DNA from: Coenobita brevimanus | Lineage: Eukaryota; Arthropoda; Malacostraca; Decapoda; Coenobitidae | Assembly (NCBI GenBank): GCA_032717465.1 | Contig: CM064732.1 | Span: 32,525,138-32,589,137 of the forward strand | Reading direction: 5' to 3' | Length of the DNA: 64,000 bases | In this document: positions 12,520 through 25,970 of the stretch, piece after piece | Layout: every line of letters starts with the position of its first letter | How positions within the stretch are numbered: the first letter of the stretch is position 1 | Position numbers and translations under genes: made by a program | The notes under the pieces: generated by a model | Seen by the model: only the letters and a program-made list of their open reading frames with translations | Told to the model about the DNA's origin: nothing | Database searches by the model: none

Positions 12520-13479
12520 GAAGGCAACATACAGCTTCTATCCTTTCTCTAGAAGCTTTTCCACTGAAGACCTGAGGATGAATAATTGATCTTCACAACC
12601 TCTTTCCTTCCTAAAACCTCCCTGTTCTTCTCAAACTAATTCCTATGTTATTTCCTTAACTCTGCCAATATGTGTCCTACCACATAGTTTTCCTATTACG
12701 CTTATAAGACCAATACCCCTACGATTATCACACACTTCTTTTTTCCCATTTCCTTTGTACAGGGGAATTATTATATTTGACTCTCAATCCTCTGGGACTC
12801 TACCTTCCACCAAAGCCAATCTGCACATCTGCCATATCCATTCTACTACTACTGTATCTCTACCCCATGCTTCAGGATTTCATCACGCACTCCGTCTATT
12901 CCTGGGACTTTACCCATTTTGACTTTCTTCATTGATTCCACTACTTCCATCCTACTGTTCTCTTCTTCCCTCATCACCTCCCCCCTTCTCCCAGCCATTC
13001 CCCAGCCACTTATACACGCATTACTTTCATTCTCTATGTTTAACAGTTCCTTAAAGTGTTATCTCCGTTTGCTCACTTTTCCTCCCTTGTCCATTAGCAA
13101 TATACCATTTTTATCTTTCACTCCCCTACTAACTTCTTTATCACCCTGTCCAACTCTCTTCACCTCTTTCCAAAACATTTTCTTACATTTCCTCCACTTT
13201 ACACTCAAATTCTTTCCACATTCCTCATCCACTCTCTTCTTATTTACTCTTACTAATCTTTACGCCTCTCTCATCCTCTCTACATAATAACTCTCTCTTC
13301 CGTCTCTCAACTAACTCAATGCCTCTGCTACCCATTCACTCACTACATGCCTTCTTCTTGTGCGCCACAGCTTGTATCACCTCTTCGTTCCACCACTCTG
13401 TTCCTTGCAACCTGTTTCATCTTCTCTTCACCCCACACACTACCTCACATGTTGTGCAGGTTTCTTCTGTGAATGTCTT

Positions 13480-13996
13480 TCACACACGTTCCACCTCCCT
13501 CATCTGCTCCAAATCATATTTACCCAATCGCTCCACCACTTGTCTCTTATATACTGCCCCTTTTCCATCCACTTGCAACCCTTCTTCCCTTCTTGTATGG
13601 ACTATTTCCACCTGTCCATCCTTTTTTCTTCTTGACCATTGCACTTGAACCTTGACTTTCACCAACACCAAATGGTGGTCAGAAAGTCTACTCCATCAAC
13701 CTCTGTATGATCTTGCATCCATTACATATACACCTTTTTATTCTCTCATCCTGACACTTGTAATCAATCACTGTCTTCCGTTCATTCAGTTCACAACCCC
13801 CCCTTCAAATCACTCGTGACGTATATTTGTGGATCAGTTTGTGCCTAAAGAGAGTACTGGCTATCATCAACCCCCTCCCCACATTAATGTCCACTAGAAC
13901 ACAGTTATTCTCATCCGCTTCTGCAGGCACACCCAACTCACCAACTATTCCATTCACCTTCACATTTCCAACATTTCCATTCATATCTCCAATCAA
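13480..13996 (-). pseudogene. RTE-like AP endonuclease remnant
   Basis: The minus strand reads [10 protein letters not shown], the equivalent of the conserved GDFN metal/substrate motif, then VPAEADENN, then a histidine-pair region (DHHLVLVKVK) typical of the SDHxxV end of AP endonuclease domains. The order and spacing match the forward copy at 27650-28060. Frame breaks at about 13700-13800 separate the pieces. Confidence 0.75.
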
Positions 13997-14059
13997 AAAA
14001 TTTTCCCATTCCTTTCAAAATTTTTCATGCATGCTATCTATTTTCATTGATAGATATAG

Positions 14060-15760
<1,701 letters not shown>

Positions 15761-15769
15761 CGTGATTTA

Positions 15770-15796
15770 AATTTCCTCCTCCCTCACCATTTTATT

Positions 15797-15845
<49 letters not shown>

Positions 15846-16251
15846 CTTTACGTTCTCATTTCCCTACTTTCTGTTCTCTTACCCTCCTTCCTTCCTTGAT
15901 TCCATTCTCCTTTCCTCCGTTAATTCAGCTCCTCCATCACTCATTCCTTCCTTTCTTTTTGCCATTTCTTCCACACTTCTTCCTTTCCTTCTTGGTTCCA
16001 CACCGTTCCATCCCTCCTTTTCCCCCTTTCCCTTCATTTATCCTTCTTTCCTTTTTCGTTTATTTCCTTGTTTCCCTGCTGTCAGCCCCTCTCCCATTGT
16101 TCACATCTCTATTCCCCTTCTTACTTCGTTCCTTCCTCTCTTATTTCTTTTCCTCCTTTTCTTCCCTCGCCTTTGCTTCCTTTCCAGCTCCCCCTCCTTC
16201 CCTCCGGCATTACTGTATTTTAATCTACTTTTTTCTTCCTTAAAATATTCC

Positions 16252-16308
<57 letters not shown>

Positions 16309-16409
16309 ATTCCTGTATTAGTATGGATATATTTTGTGTTAAATTACTGTTGTTTGATTCTAGTTACAAAAATATAAATATCCTTTCTTTGTCTTCCAAA
16401 AGACAATTA

Positions 16410-16470
<61 letters not shown>

Positions 16471-17390
16471 TGTAGTCGTAGTCCTTGCTGTTTTGTCTTT
16501 ATCCCTCATTTAGTACGACTTTCTTCGCACTGTGGGCATAAAAATCTGCTGGTGACCGAATTATACTGCACAAAATTAGCTATCCTTCAAAGGATTAAAG
16601 ACGTCTCTTTTACGTTTCACTCCTTTCCTCTTCCTCTTTCTTCTTTCTTTTCTCTTTCCTCTTCCTTCTTCCCTCTTCCTTTACTTTTTGTCTATTATTT
16701 TCCTTCCCCCTTCTGTACTTCATTCTGTCCTTCCTTCCTTCCTCCTCCTCCTCCCTTACTTCTCTGCTATCCTTCCACCCTCCTTACCTATGGTACTTCT
16801 ATTCCCTCCTGTTCCCGTGCCTGCAATTCAGACGTTTAGCATAACCGTTTTACATCGAGCAAATAATTTCCTAAGAGACCAATGATTCTGGTGTTCTCTG
16901 TATTTCTTATTTTCTCCTGTGTTCTTTCCAACCTTACTCTACAGTGCTCCAAATATATATCGTTACTTTTCATTTACATAATTAGGTATAATACTGAACA
17001 GAAATTACTCAGTCTACATTGACCTCTTTACTGCAATGACTTTTTTCCCTTCTTCCTTCGGCTATATTCTCTCCCTCTCAACTCCTTCCCTTCAACTCCT
17101 TTTTCTCTCTCCCTAACCTTCTTCATTTCCATTTCATACCTCGCTCCTCCCTCCCTTAATTCTCCCACTTCCTTTTTCTAATTCTTTCTTCCTTACCCCC
17201 TTCCTTCACATTCCTTACCTCTTTTCCTTCCACTCCTCTCCCCTTTTCTCCCTAATCTCCCTCCCTCCCTCTCGTTACCCCTCTTTCACATACTTCCTCC
17301 TTTCCTCTCTTAACGCCTTTTTTATCCCTACAAATCGTCCTCTCATTCCTTCCCTCATTTCTCTTTAACCCATCCTGTCTCTCGCTATGA
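15770..17390. repeat. 1.6-kb polypyrimidine block with (CT)n and (CA)n arrays
   Basis: The plus strand is C/T rich. (CT)20 lies at about 15800-15841, (TGTC)/(CT) at 16255-16306 and (CA)29 at 16411-16468. The tract resumes at 16620-16800 and 17040-17390. The open frames are Ser/Phe/Leu/Pro artefacts. Confidence 0.88.
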
Positions 17391-17399
17391 ATCGGAGTC

Positions 17400-18317
17400 A
17401 ACAGCCCCCTCCATGAGGGGAGGAATGTGTTGCGTGTAGCATGAACCGATCACCACTTCCGCCAGTCCTTAACTTACCTAATACCACTTTCACGCATTAA
17501 CTTATTCACCCAGAGTGTCATCTCTGGGTTAAATTGTGCTACCTTCAAACAATTTTTTTCTGTTTTTGCTTTTTGGGCTGGTGGATATCTCTCACACCGA
17601 AAGACTTACAGGAAACGCGATTTAACACCTCCAGTTCGAAAATCTGTCCTAAGAAAACAAAAATCGTCTGAAGAAAGCAAAATTAAAACAAAGTAGGTCA
17701 AAACGATACAGTTTAACACTGCGGCCGGAAATCAGGTTTGTGAACTATGAAGGTTGCAAGGGTAGATAAATAAATTCGACAAGATAGATTCAGACGACTG
17801 TCTAAATGCCAAGTTTACCCCAGTTATGTGAAACCCACGTATAAAATAATGTATAAATAAGTAGATAATTTAAACATATAACAATATCCTCTCAGCTGGA
17901 GTTAGCACTGAAGGAGCCTGAATGATATGGTCCATTTCCCTGGTAGGCTGTTAATGATAATTCTCCCACATCTATACACTTAATTCCCTTACTATTGTTC
18001 CTACCGCTCCCTATCCTCCAGTGAGAGGAGGTCGTTAATGATGATTATGACGATAATGATGAGAGTAATCATGTGCTATTTCATAACGCCTTCAGTACGA
18101 TACTACTCTTATACTAGTTAACCTTTTTGCCGCCAATCTATTTTATTTAGGTAAGGTAGAACCGACTGTTAAGGAAAAATTCCAAATTCTTAAGGAGTTT
18201 TTAAAATATATCATTAATCGCTTCAGTGTGACGGCAAAATATTTTATTTTGACTATCTTCAATCGATTTAACTATTCACCTTAAGAAATCAATGGTTAAT
18301 AGGTTTGTAAATAATTA
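17400..18317. other. No gene seen; flank of mariner
   Basis: AT-rich DNA without coding or RNA signals that I recognise. It ends in the TA dinucleotide (18316-18317) that is the left target duplication of the mariner element. Confidence 0.6.
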
Positions 18318-19082
18318 CGGGGTGCTACCCAAAAGTTAAGTAATTTGAACAGAGGGAGCCAACCGTTTGCAGTTTTCCCTTTTGCCACTAGGGGGAGTCA
18401 GCAGCATCCCTTGTGAGTCAGTGTGGCCCCGGCCGTGTCTGTGAGCGATCGTGTTGTTGAGCTACACTTCTTATTGTAACGTGGTGTCTAGGTGCTTTGG
18501 CAGTTTTGCAATGGTGGACCAATAGCGCAGCAATGTCAAGTCAATGTTGATCATTTACTTTGATATCCAAGGAATTATTCACAAGGAATTTGTCCCACCC
18601 AGTCAGTCTGTCAGTAGAAAGTTGTACTGTGAAGTTTTGCAGCGTCTGAGGGAGGATATCCACTGCAAACGTCCAGAACAGTGGAAGAACAAGGACTGGG
18701 TCGTGCATCATGACAACGTCCTCGCCCACACATCAGTTGTTGTCCGGCAGTTCCTGGCTTCCACTAATACGGTAGTCATTCCCCACCCACCTTATTCACC
18801 TGATCTTGCCCCCTGTGACTTTTTTCTGTTTCCCAAGCTGAAATTATGACTGAGAAAGCGTCGATTTAACTCGAATGAGGAGGTCCAGACAGAATCGCAG
18901 GAGGTGCTCAAGACCATCATGCCTGAAGCCTTTCAGGGATGCATGGACTCGTGGAAAAAACGCTGGGACCATTGTATGCATGCCCAAAGGGACTACTTCG
19001 AAGGTGACAGTGAGAACTAGGAGGTAAGGTAACTTATTTTCCTACAATATTCAAATTACTGGAACTTTTGAGTAGCACCTCG
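18318..19082 (+). mobile_element. mariner DNA transposon, internally deleted, both ends present
   Basis: The left terminal repeat begins CGGGGTGCTACCCAAAAG at 18318 and the right end, inverted, reads CGAGGTGCTACTCAAAAG ending at 19082; similarity extends about 30 bp inward. Both ends are flanked by TA, the standard target-site duplication of Tc1/mariner elements. The element is about 765 bp against about 1.3 kb for a full mariner. An internal deletion has fused the transposase start to its C-terminal half, so it could only have moved using transposase from elsewhere. Confidence 0.92.
18511..19019 (+). pseudogene. mariner transposase remnant
   Basis: The frame opens with MVDQ at 18511, meets a TAG, and then runs in the same frame into the C-terminal half from the FDIQGIIHKEFVPP segment. 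The second catalytic aspartate is visible in VVHHDN and the third in SPDLAPCDFF, with 34 residues between them, which is the D34D spacing of mariner. The first catalytic aspartate and the helix-turn-helix DNA-binding domain are deleted. A further stop interrupts after FPKLKL at about 18847, and the end reads on to about 19019. Confidence 0.9.
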
Positions 19083-19084
19083 TA

Positions 19085-19733
19085 TATGGAACAAACTGCC
19101 CTCCAGTGTTTTAAATTGTGTTACAGTATTAACCATTAAAAATCGCATAGACAACTGTCATGTAACCCCCACCTAAGTAAGTTCACTCCTGAATAACGCA
19201 TTTCTGTATAATGTATAAGGTTTTTATTTTTGTGAATGTGGATGATACGACCGCAAAATATCATTGATAAAATTTGTTGACAATGTTACTTTCCTTTTCA
19301 CGAATGTAGAATAAAAGTTCCTTTCCCTCTTTCCTATGAAATTTCCATTACATCTTTTCTATGGTTCGTGGTGGTCCTGCTCACTACTTCCTGCAGGCTT
19401 CAGTTGGAGGGTTTGGTAGGTGAGGAAGAGGGAGCCTTCATGCTAACCTATCCTTGTCTTAAGTTGATAGAATAGTTTTGTTAGTTATGACCTTCCCTAT
19501 AGCAAACGCCCACGAAAGGATCAGCAGGTATGTTTCCGTTTGTCTTCCTTTGTACTCCTTTGTACTCTCTCTTCCTTCCTCTTCATCTCATCTTATCCTT
19601 TTCCATTCTTTTCTCGTTCTCCTCTCTCCGTTTCTCTTATTTCCTTCCCATCCCTTTCCCTCCTTCCCTCCCTCTTCTCCTTTTCTGAGTGAGTGCACTG
19701 AATCAAAACCTAAGCTAAGGGATCTGTTGCCAC
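19085..19733. other. Non-coding flank, pyrimidine-rich towards the end
   Basis: No gene seen. A C/T-rich stretch at about 19535-19685 leads into the compound microsatellite. Confidence 0.6.
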
Positions 19734-19768
19734 AGGAGGAGGAGGAGGAGGAGGAGGAGGAGGAGGAG

Positions 19769-19815
<47 letters not shown>

Positions 19816-19822
19816 CAGAGAC

Positions 19823-19909
<87 letters not shown>

Positions 19910-19982
19910 GACAGACAGACAGACAGACAAAGACACACAGGCAGACAAAGACAAACAGATACATACATAAATACATACATAC

Positions 19983-20021
<39 letters not shown>
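19734..20021. repeat. Compound (GGA)/(GA)/(GACA)/(CA)/(ACAT)/(GA) array
   Basis: Six successive simple-sequence types run without unique DNA between them: GGA to about 19773, GA to about 19838, GACA, CA to 19903, GACA/ACAT to 19986 and GA to the end. Open frames on both strands are low-complexity artefacts. Confidence 0.96.
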
Positions 20022-20025
<4 letters not shown>

Positions 20026-21567
20026 CTAAATAAAATAATTCTAAATAAAGTAATTCTGTGCTTTGTTCGTTTCTTTCATGAGAACGGTAAAAGATATCCG
20101 TCTACTTGCAGGATAAGTTCAGGGAGTGTCAGAAAAAAATGGCGATCGAGCGCGACACGATAACGTAAAATTGTTGGATACTGCTACAAACAAAACTATG
20201 AGATTTTTTCGACTTTTTAGTTAGAATTGGTAATTCTGGGCTTGTTACTGTTATGGAAACAAAGATAATTGTATTTGCAAACATTCTGCGATGGAGAGGC
20301 TATTAGTTAGTCCCACTAATTTTTCCGGGCAAGGACTAGTTAAATATAATATAGCATTGATCTGACGGACAGAGAAAAAAAAAAAATAAAACGAGGGATG
20401 AAGATACGACGGTGGAAAGGGAAACCTAACGAAAATAGACATGGAAAAAATGAAAATTACTATTAACGCGGAAAGGATAGTGAGATTAAACTACTGTATA
20501 TATGAAAAAATAAGGGAATATGGGAAAAAAGAGAACAAAGAGTACGGAATGTAATTGGAGGGAAGAACAGATATGAGGAAGAATGGGCAGAAAACTTCAC
20601 GTCTCGGATATCCATGAGAAAATAATAATAAAAAAAAAATGATGGAAGAGAGAATGACGGTGACTTGTGGAGGAAGAACGATAAGAAAGATGGATGGAAC
20701 AGTGGAAAGGGAACGATAATGGAATGGAAGTGAAAGTAAAAGTGAAGAGAAACTCTTTGGGAAGGGAAAATGGAAAGGACAAAAAAAGATGGGAGGAATA
20801 ATGAAGGAAAAATGAAAGAAGAGAAATGCAGAAGAAGGATGAAAGTAAACATGGAACACTAAACAGACTACAATGAAAATTTAAGGGGAAGAAGAGAGAA
20901 GAAATACGACAGAGGAAGAGGATCGAAGGAAAAATGGAGGATGATTGGACTGCGGTTAAAAGGGTTAGAAAAAGAGAACACAGGAACAAGAACATGAGAA
21001 TGAATAGATGGCACGATGGTGAAAGATTAGAGGTAGGATGATGACTGGAAGAAAACATGGACGTGGGAAAAACATGCTACATACAGCGAAGCACACATAC
21101 AAAGATAAAGTGGATAGCTGACAGAGAGGAAAAACAGAGAGTAGGTGAAAACAGGAGGGGGTGGTCATTGGCTGGCTACATGTAAAAGGAAAATGGTGGA
21201 GAGATAGTGGAAAGCTGATAAAGATGTGAAATAAAACTGAAATGGCAAAATCAAGGTAAAACTAAAGAAAAAAATATTAAATAACAAGATGATATAATGG
21301 AAATAGGGTGAAAGAAATAATGAACATGCAAAAAGGCAAAAGGATCATTGGAGGAGTGGAAAAAGAAAACCAGAAAATAAGGGGAAAACATGAAGAAGTA
21401 CAGTGAGTGAGAATAAATCAAAGGATTTTTTTTTCTCTCTCTCTGTCTCTGTAAAACATAATCTCCCTCTCTTTCTTTCTCCTTTTCGTTTATATTCCTT
21501 TCTGTTCTTCATATGTATTCCTTCTCCGTTTCTCTCAATAGAAGCTTCCCTCCCTCCCTCCCTCCCT

Positions 21568-21605
<38 letters not shown>
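20022..21605. repeat. Purine-rich block switching to (CT)n
   Basis: From about 20380 to 21415 the plus strand is A/G rich, with many GGAAAAATGGAAAG-type words. Then the bias flips and the tract ends in CCCTCCCT runs and (CT)11 at about 21584-21605. No gene or transposon is recognisable in 20022-20380 or inside the block. Confidence 0.75.
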
Positions 21606-21608
<3 letters not shown>

Positions 21609-21659
21609 CATCTGATTATTGCTACATATCAATGCATTTATCTGCTTGTAGCCGTTTAA

Positions 21660-22060
21660 GCCTATGTCCCACTGTCAGGAAATTTCCCACTGCACACCGA
21701 GATCTTCATGTCTTCGTGTGTCGCCGCATATCGCCATGAGTAACGTGGCGTGACATTGCGATGGCGTAGGTGTGACCTGACGTGTCGTAGTAATAACTTG
21801 AAGAGCCCGTCCATCGTCGTGTATCATTATATTTCTTGATAATCCCAGCGGTTACTTAACGGTAAGCTGGCGGTTCCGTAGCGTATCGTAGCTGGTCGTG
21901 GCGTGGCGCGGCGATGCCTTGGCATGACGTGGCGTCAAAGTGACCGTTATTTTTTAACTGAGGGATGATCATAATGTGTCGTCAGGATAACGTGACTCTT
22001 CCGTAGGGTGTCGTGGGATGTCGAAGCAATGTCGTTGTGTGTCTTAGGATTAACATGACT
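21660..22060. other. CpG-dense island with repeated CGTGGCGT-like words
   Basis: Roughly 30 CpG dinucleotides occur in about 360 bp, far more than in the AT-rich flanks. Words such as CGTGGCGT, CGTAGC and GTCGTAG recur in degenerate form. No promoter motif, tRNA or coding frame is evident, and I do not recognise it as any named element. Confidence 0.5.
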
Positions 22061-22839
22061 ATGTTGTGAAATGGCTATTTAGGCCTACTGCGTGAGGTAT
22101 GATTGTGGCATTTCACGAAGATCATACCTAGAGGGTAAGATCCCGGTGATCGGGGCCGTTCTCGAAGATGAACTTGAATATGGGACACGGGCTTTACTTG
22201 TATATCCATATGTCTGTCTGTCTTTATACCTATCTATCCTACACCTCTCTTAATCTACCTTTGGCTGTAAACATTTTAATACTAGATACACCTTTCCCTC
22301 TTCCACAGGATGGGTTTATGCATTTTACTCTCTTTATCATCAACATTTTACTGAAATTACGAGAGTGGCCAACTACTGAAGAAATTAATGAATGCTTAAA
22401 AGCAGGGGTCGAAAGTAGTATAGTACCATAACACATAAACTGCGAATCTGTTATTAGAGAGTGTATGTTCCAATGAAAGTCGGGTGACTTCTTTACCATT
22501 TAATTCTTGGTATAACCCATCGAAATATTCGCCTTATAAAAGATCATGACATACAGGGTTTACATATGGCTTTCATTTGACCTGCTTTTCTCAGAGGTCT
22601 TCGATACGCTGAATAAAATCGTCTGAAACTATTGGGAACAAAATAGAAACAACGGCAATGTAGTCAAGGGATTAACCCGCCCTATACCCATAACGTACGA
22701 TGCACGTTGCATCTTTTTTCACGCTCAGGCCCCACAATGTATGATGAAAGTTTTGCTGTTGCAAGGTCCATCATTTGCACATTTTTCAAATTTCGCGCGT
22801 AATTTTTGGTAAGTATACACGGGACACCATGCTCTACCC
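22061..22839. other. No gene seen
   Basis: Left flank of the hAT element. A perfect 9-bp stem (AGGTATGAT at 22096 with ATCATACCT at 22121) could form a small hairpin. The short frames have no recognisable domain. Confidence 0.55.
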
Positions 22840-23375
22840 CAGTGCTTCTCAAACTATCTTATGTGGCGGACCGGCATTTTTTTTTTTTTTTTTTTTTCAA
22901 TGTGCAAGCGAAGCAAGCCAATCCAAGGGCAGTCATCATTGACGTAACAAGTCTTCCCAGTGTGCCATTGACCAGTACCATATTTGTGCCATATAATTAA
23001 TTGTTTACGATCCGAGACATTCGTAGTAATATTCATTTATACAGGAAAAATATAATGAATAGATAATAAAAGTAAGTTGACATTTTTTTTTTAAATTGAT
23101 TTTGTAAACAAGTAATTCAATATCACAATATAAATAAAACCATTATTAACAAATCAAACTAGCAAAGCCTTATGAACAAATATAAGCATGTGTATGAGTA
23201 ATAAAACGAAAAATTATAATGAATAAAGTAGCTTGAAAATTATATATTTTTCTTATTTCAAACCCCAATGAATAAATGTTAAAATACAAATTTGAAAGGA
23301 ATAGGTAACATTAAATTTAAATGAATGATTATTCTATTAACACAATACACAGGCAATGCAAAACCTTAACCTTTA

Positions 23376-25293
23376 CTAATGTGAAGGGTGAGCCTGCTTC
23401 TTATTTATCAACTTATCCAATCGTGGTTCAATTGAGGACAATGCCACTCGCAATGGAGAATGAATATCCATACAATTCCTGTATTTTGTCTTAATGACAC
23501 TCATTGTTGAGAAGCCAGTCTCGCAGAGGTAGGTTGAAGGAAAAGGGAGAAGAGTTTTCAGGGCAATTTCACTAAGCTCAGGATATTCTGCTTGCACTTT
23601 TATCCAAAAGGAAGCAAGTGATGTTGAAGTTTCGAAACTTGTCTTCAATCCATTGTCAGCAGCCAGCTCCAACAATTTATCCTCCATAGTGACACTTAGG
23701 TCGAAGTCATCTCTCAGTGGCATAAACGGATTTCGGATCCATCCAGTCCCTTTCCGTGGATCTTCTTCTGCTGGAAAGTAATGCTGAAAATGATCTGCCA
23801 AATTAATCAAGTGTTCTTTGATGACATTTCTTAGGGATGCAACATTAAGGTCTTCGCCTGCATCGGCGATGACTGTTGCCAGTTGGTGAAACATGTCATA
23901 ACAATCTCTTGACACTCGATTCTTCCATGCTTCTAGTTTTCGTTTTTGCCCATCGATCTTGTCTGCCATCGTAAAACACGATGCCATCCTTCCTTGCATG
24001 GAGATGTTGAGATCATTAAAGATGGCAAAGATATCAGCCAAATAAGCCAGCTTGGCTAGCCAATCCACATCTCGGAACAATTGTGACCAATTTGGTTTTT
24101 TGTCCTGAAGAAACAAGACAAGTTCGTTTCGTAGCTCAAATACTCTTGACAGAACTTTTCCCCTCGATAACCAACGTACATCGGCATGCAATAGGAGCTG
24201 TTTATGATCAGCTCCCATATCATCACATAATGCTGTGAATAGTCTCGAATTTAAAGCATTTGCTTTTACGTGGTTCACAATTTTTACAACCTCACTGAGC
24301 ACACTATTTAGTTCTGTTGACATTTTTTTTGTTGCAAGACTTTCTCGGTGAAGGAAGCAGTGTGTTGACTTACATTCTGGGGCAAGTGCCTTGATCTGGG
24401 TAACCACACCTGAATGCCGTCCTATCATTGCGGCATCACCGTCAGTACATACGCCTACACAAAACTTGAAATCCAACCCACATTTGTTAACAATATAGTC
24501 GCTCACAGTCTTGAACACTTCAGAACTAGTTGTTTTTGTTGGTAGTGAAGCAGAGAAAAAAAACTCTTCTTTCAAATCGCCCTCATGTTCACAGCGCACA
24601 TACACCATCAGAACTGCCTGATTAGCAACGTCTGTACATTCATCAAGCTGCAAAGAAAAGTACTTTGCTAATTTAATCCGTCCTATGAGCTGATCTTCCA
24701 TATCGTGTGCCAGATCGTAAATTCGTCGAGCTATAGTGTCATTTGAAAGTGGAACCTGAGCCACTTTCCTTGCTGCTGGCTCACCCAACATTTCTGTGCA
24801 AACATCTTTAATACAGCCTATCACTAGCGTCTCACCAATTGTGTATGGCTTTTTAGCTTTAGCAACTCGAAGTGCTACTTTATAAGAAGCCCGCAAAGCG
24901 CTAGTATTTGTGTGTGACACTTCAAAAGATCTGTTTCTGACGGCCTTTTAAATCAACATGCTTTCTTTCAAAGAACTCTTTCGACTTCGAACTCATTTCT
25001 TTATGATTTGTATTTAAATGCCTTTTGAGGTTTGACGGCTTCATTGAGTCGTTAGCCAACACATCTCCACAAATAACACACTGCGGTTTAGGCACTCCCC
25101 CATCATTCGTGGCTACAAAACCGAATTGAATGTATGAGGAGTCATATTTCCGAGTAAAGCCAGTACGAATTCTTTTTGCCGGCAACACTTCGGTTTCAAT
25201 TACATCGCTGTCATCTGCTTCAGAATTATTTGTGTGTTCAGCAACTGGATGTTTTGGTCTAATAAACATGTCCATTGGGCCTCGCTTTGCCAT
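23376..25293 (-). pseudogene. hAT transposase (ZBED5/FAM200-like), one-base frameshift
   Basis: The enzyme would excise and reinsert the element. The N-terminal part, best started at Met 25293, has a BED-type zinc finger (CVIC followed by HLNTNH). The C-terminal part of 514 codons has the hAT signatures: LQLDECTD (D at about residue 93), CTDGDAAM (D about 160), the HCFLH cysteine-histidine motif, DVRWLSRG, and the dimerisation end with LCETGFSTM (E about 467). One extra base in an A-run at 24924-24927 of the plus strand separates the parts; otherwise I see no stops over about 640 codons, so the copy is young. Similarity to vertebrate ZBED5/FAM200 proteins is from memory. Confidence 0.9.
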
Positions 25294-25318
25294 CTGTAAA
25301 TTTGGGATAAAAATAATG
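25294..25318 (-). promoter_or_regulatory. Possible 3' splice site just before the transposase ATG
   Basis: On the minus strand a T-rich run followed by CCCAAATTTACAG lies immediately before ATGGCAAAG. This matches an acceptor site, suggesting a 5' untranslated or short coding intron and supporting the start at 25293 over the upstream Met at 25332. Confidence 0.45.
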
Positions 25319-25970
25319 AATATAAATTCCATAACCCGGGTATATACTTAATTTATGATATTAGGATGAAAGCCGAATAAATGCAGTGGGAATGCTTTTA
25401 TTGAGAAATATTTATTTGTTTAATTATTTATTTGTTTTAATTAATTTTATGTGGAGAAATACAAATGATACTAAAGCAAATACATCATAAATAGTGTGAA
25501 CCAGCCTTTAAAATTATTAGTACTTACTATTTCTGATCAGTGGGTTGGGACGTGGTCCCAAATGACAAACACGCAGATGCTCTCTGTTCCACTTCTTGAT
25601 GGTAACTAACTGACTGCTCCACACGTGTGGATCAAGGTTGCCAGATGTGTGATATGTTTCATGGCTGCCACTCATAGTAAAAAATCGGCCAAATCTTTTA
25701 ACTGGATGCATACGTTTAATGTTTCCAAAATTAATTAACTACCATACTGTATTCTCATTCCAATTATTATTATTTTTTTTTTTTTTTGGGGGGGGGGTCT
25801 CATGCGTATTCAGTTCACTGTTTTGCTGTTCATTATATCGCTTCGTTAGTTGGATAGCAATGACTTTTAACATGAGTTAGTAAATGAACAATGTAGCCAT
25901 AATAATACAAATCCCCGCGTACCGGCAGACGATGGCTCGCGTACCGCGTACCACACTTTGAGTAGCACTG

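Larger units (their letters stand above)
11427..14030 (-). mobile_element. RTE-like LINE, 5'-truncated and decayed (family L1, copy 1)
   Basis: Read on the minus strand, it carries the end of an AP endonuclease-like domain ([10 protein letters not shown]; then LVLVKVKVQVQW after the histidine pair at about 13670), a palm-region motif MDMGKAYDRVERGRM, and the region after the active site containing the K-V-M-V-F thumb motif. It is collinear with the forward copy at 27130-30285 and shares its 3' end. Many frameshifts and stops make it inactive. The endonuclease N-terminus is missing at about 14030, where a TGATAGATA microsatellite begins, as expected for 5' truncation. Confidence 0.8.
22840..25970 (-). 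mobile_element. hAT transposon (Buster-like), nearly complete
   Basis: The left end reads CAGTGCTTCTCAAA from 22840 and the right end, inverted, reads CAGTGCTACTCAAA from 25970, a typical short hAT terminal repeat. The 3.1-kb interval contains one minus-strand transposase gene. The flanking 8-mers, CTCTACCC and AACTAGTG, are not identical but both carry TA at the central positions, the nnnTAnnn preference described for Buster-type hATs. The mismatch may reflect mutation or recombination between elements. Confidence 0.88.

Noticed and set aside
23376..25293. A domesticated host gene related to ZBED5/FAM200
   Set aside because: Terminal inverted repeats of hAT type lie on both sides and the frame is broken, so a transposon is the better reading.
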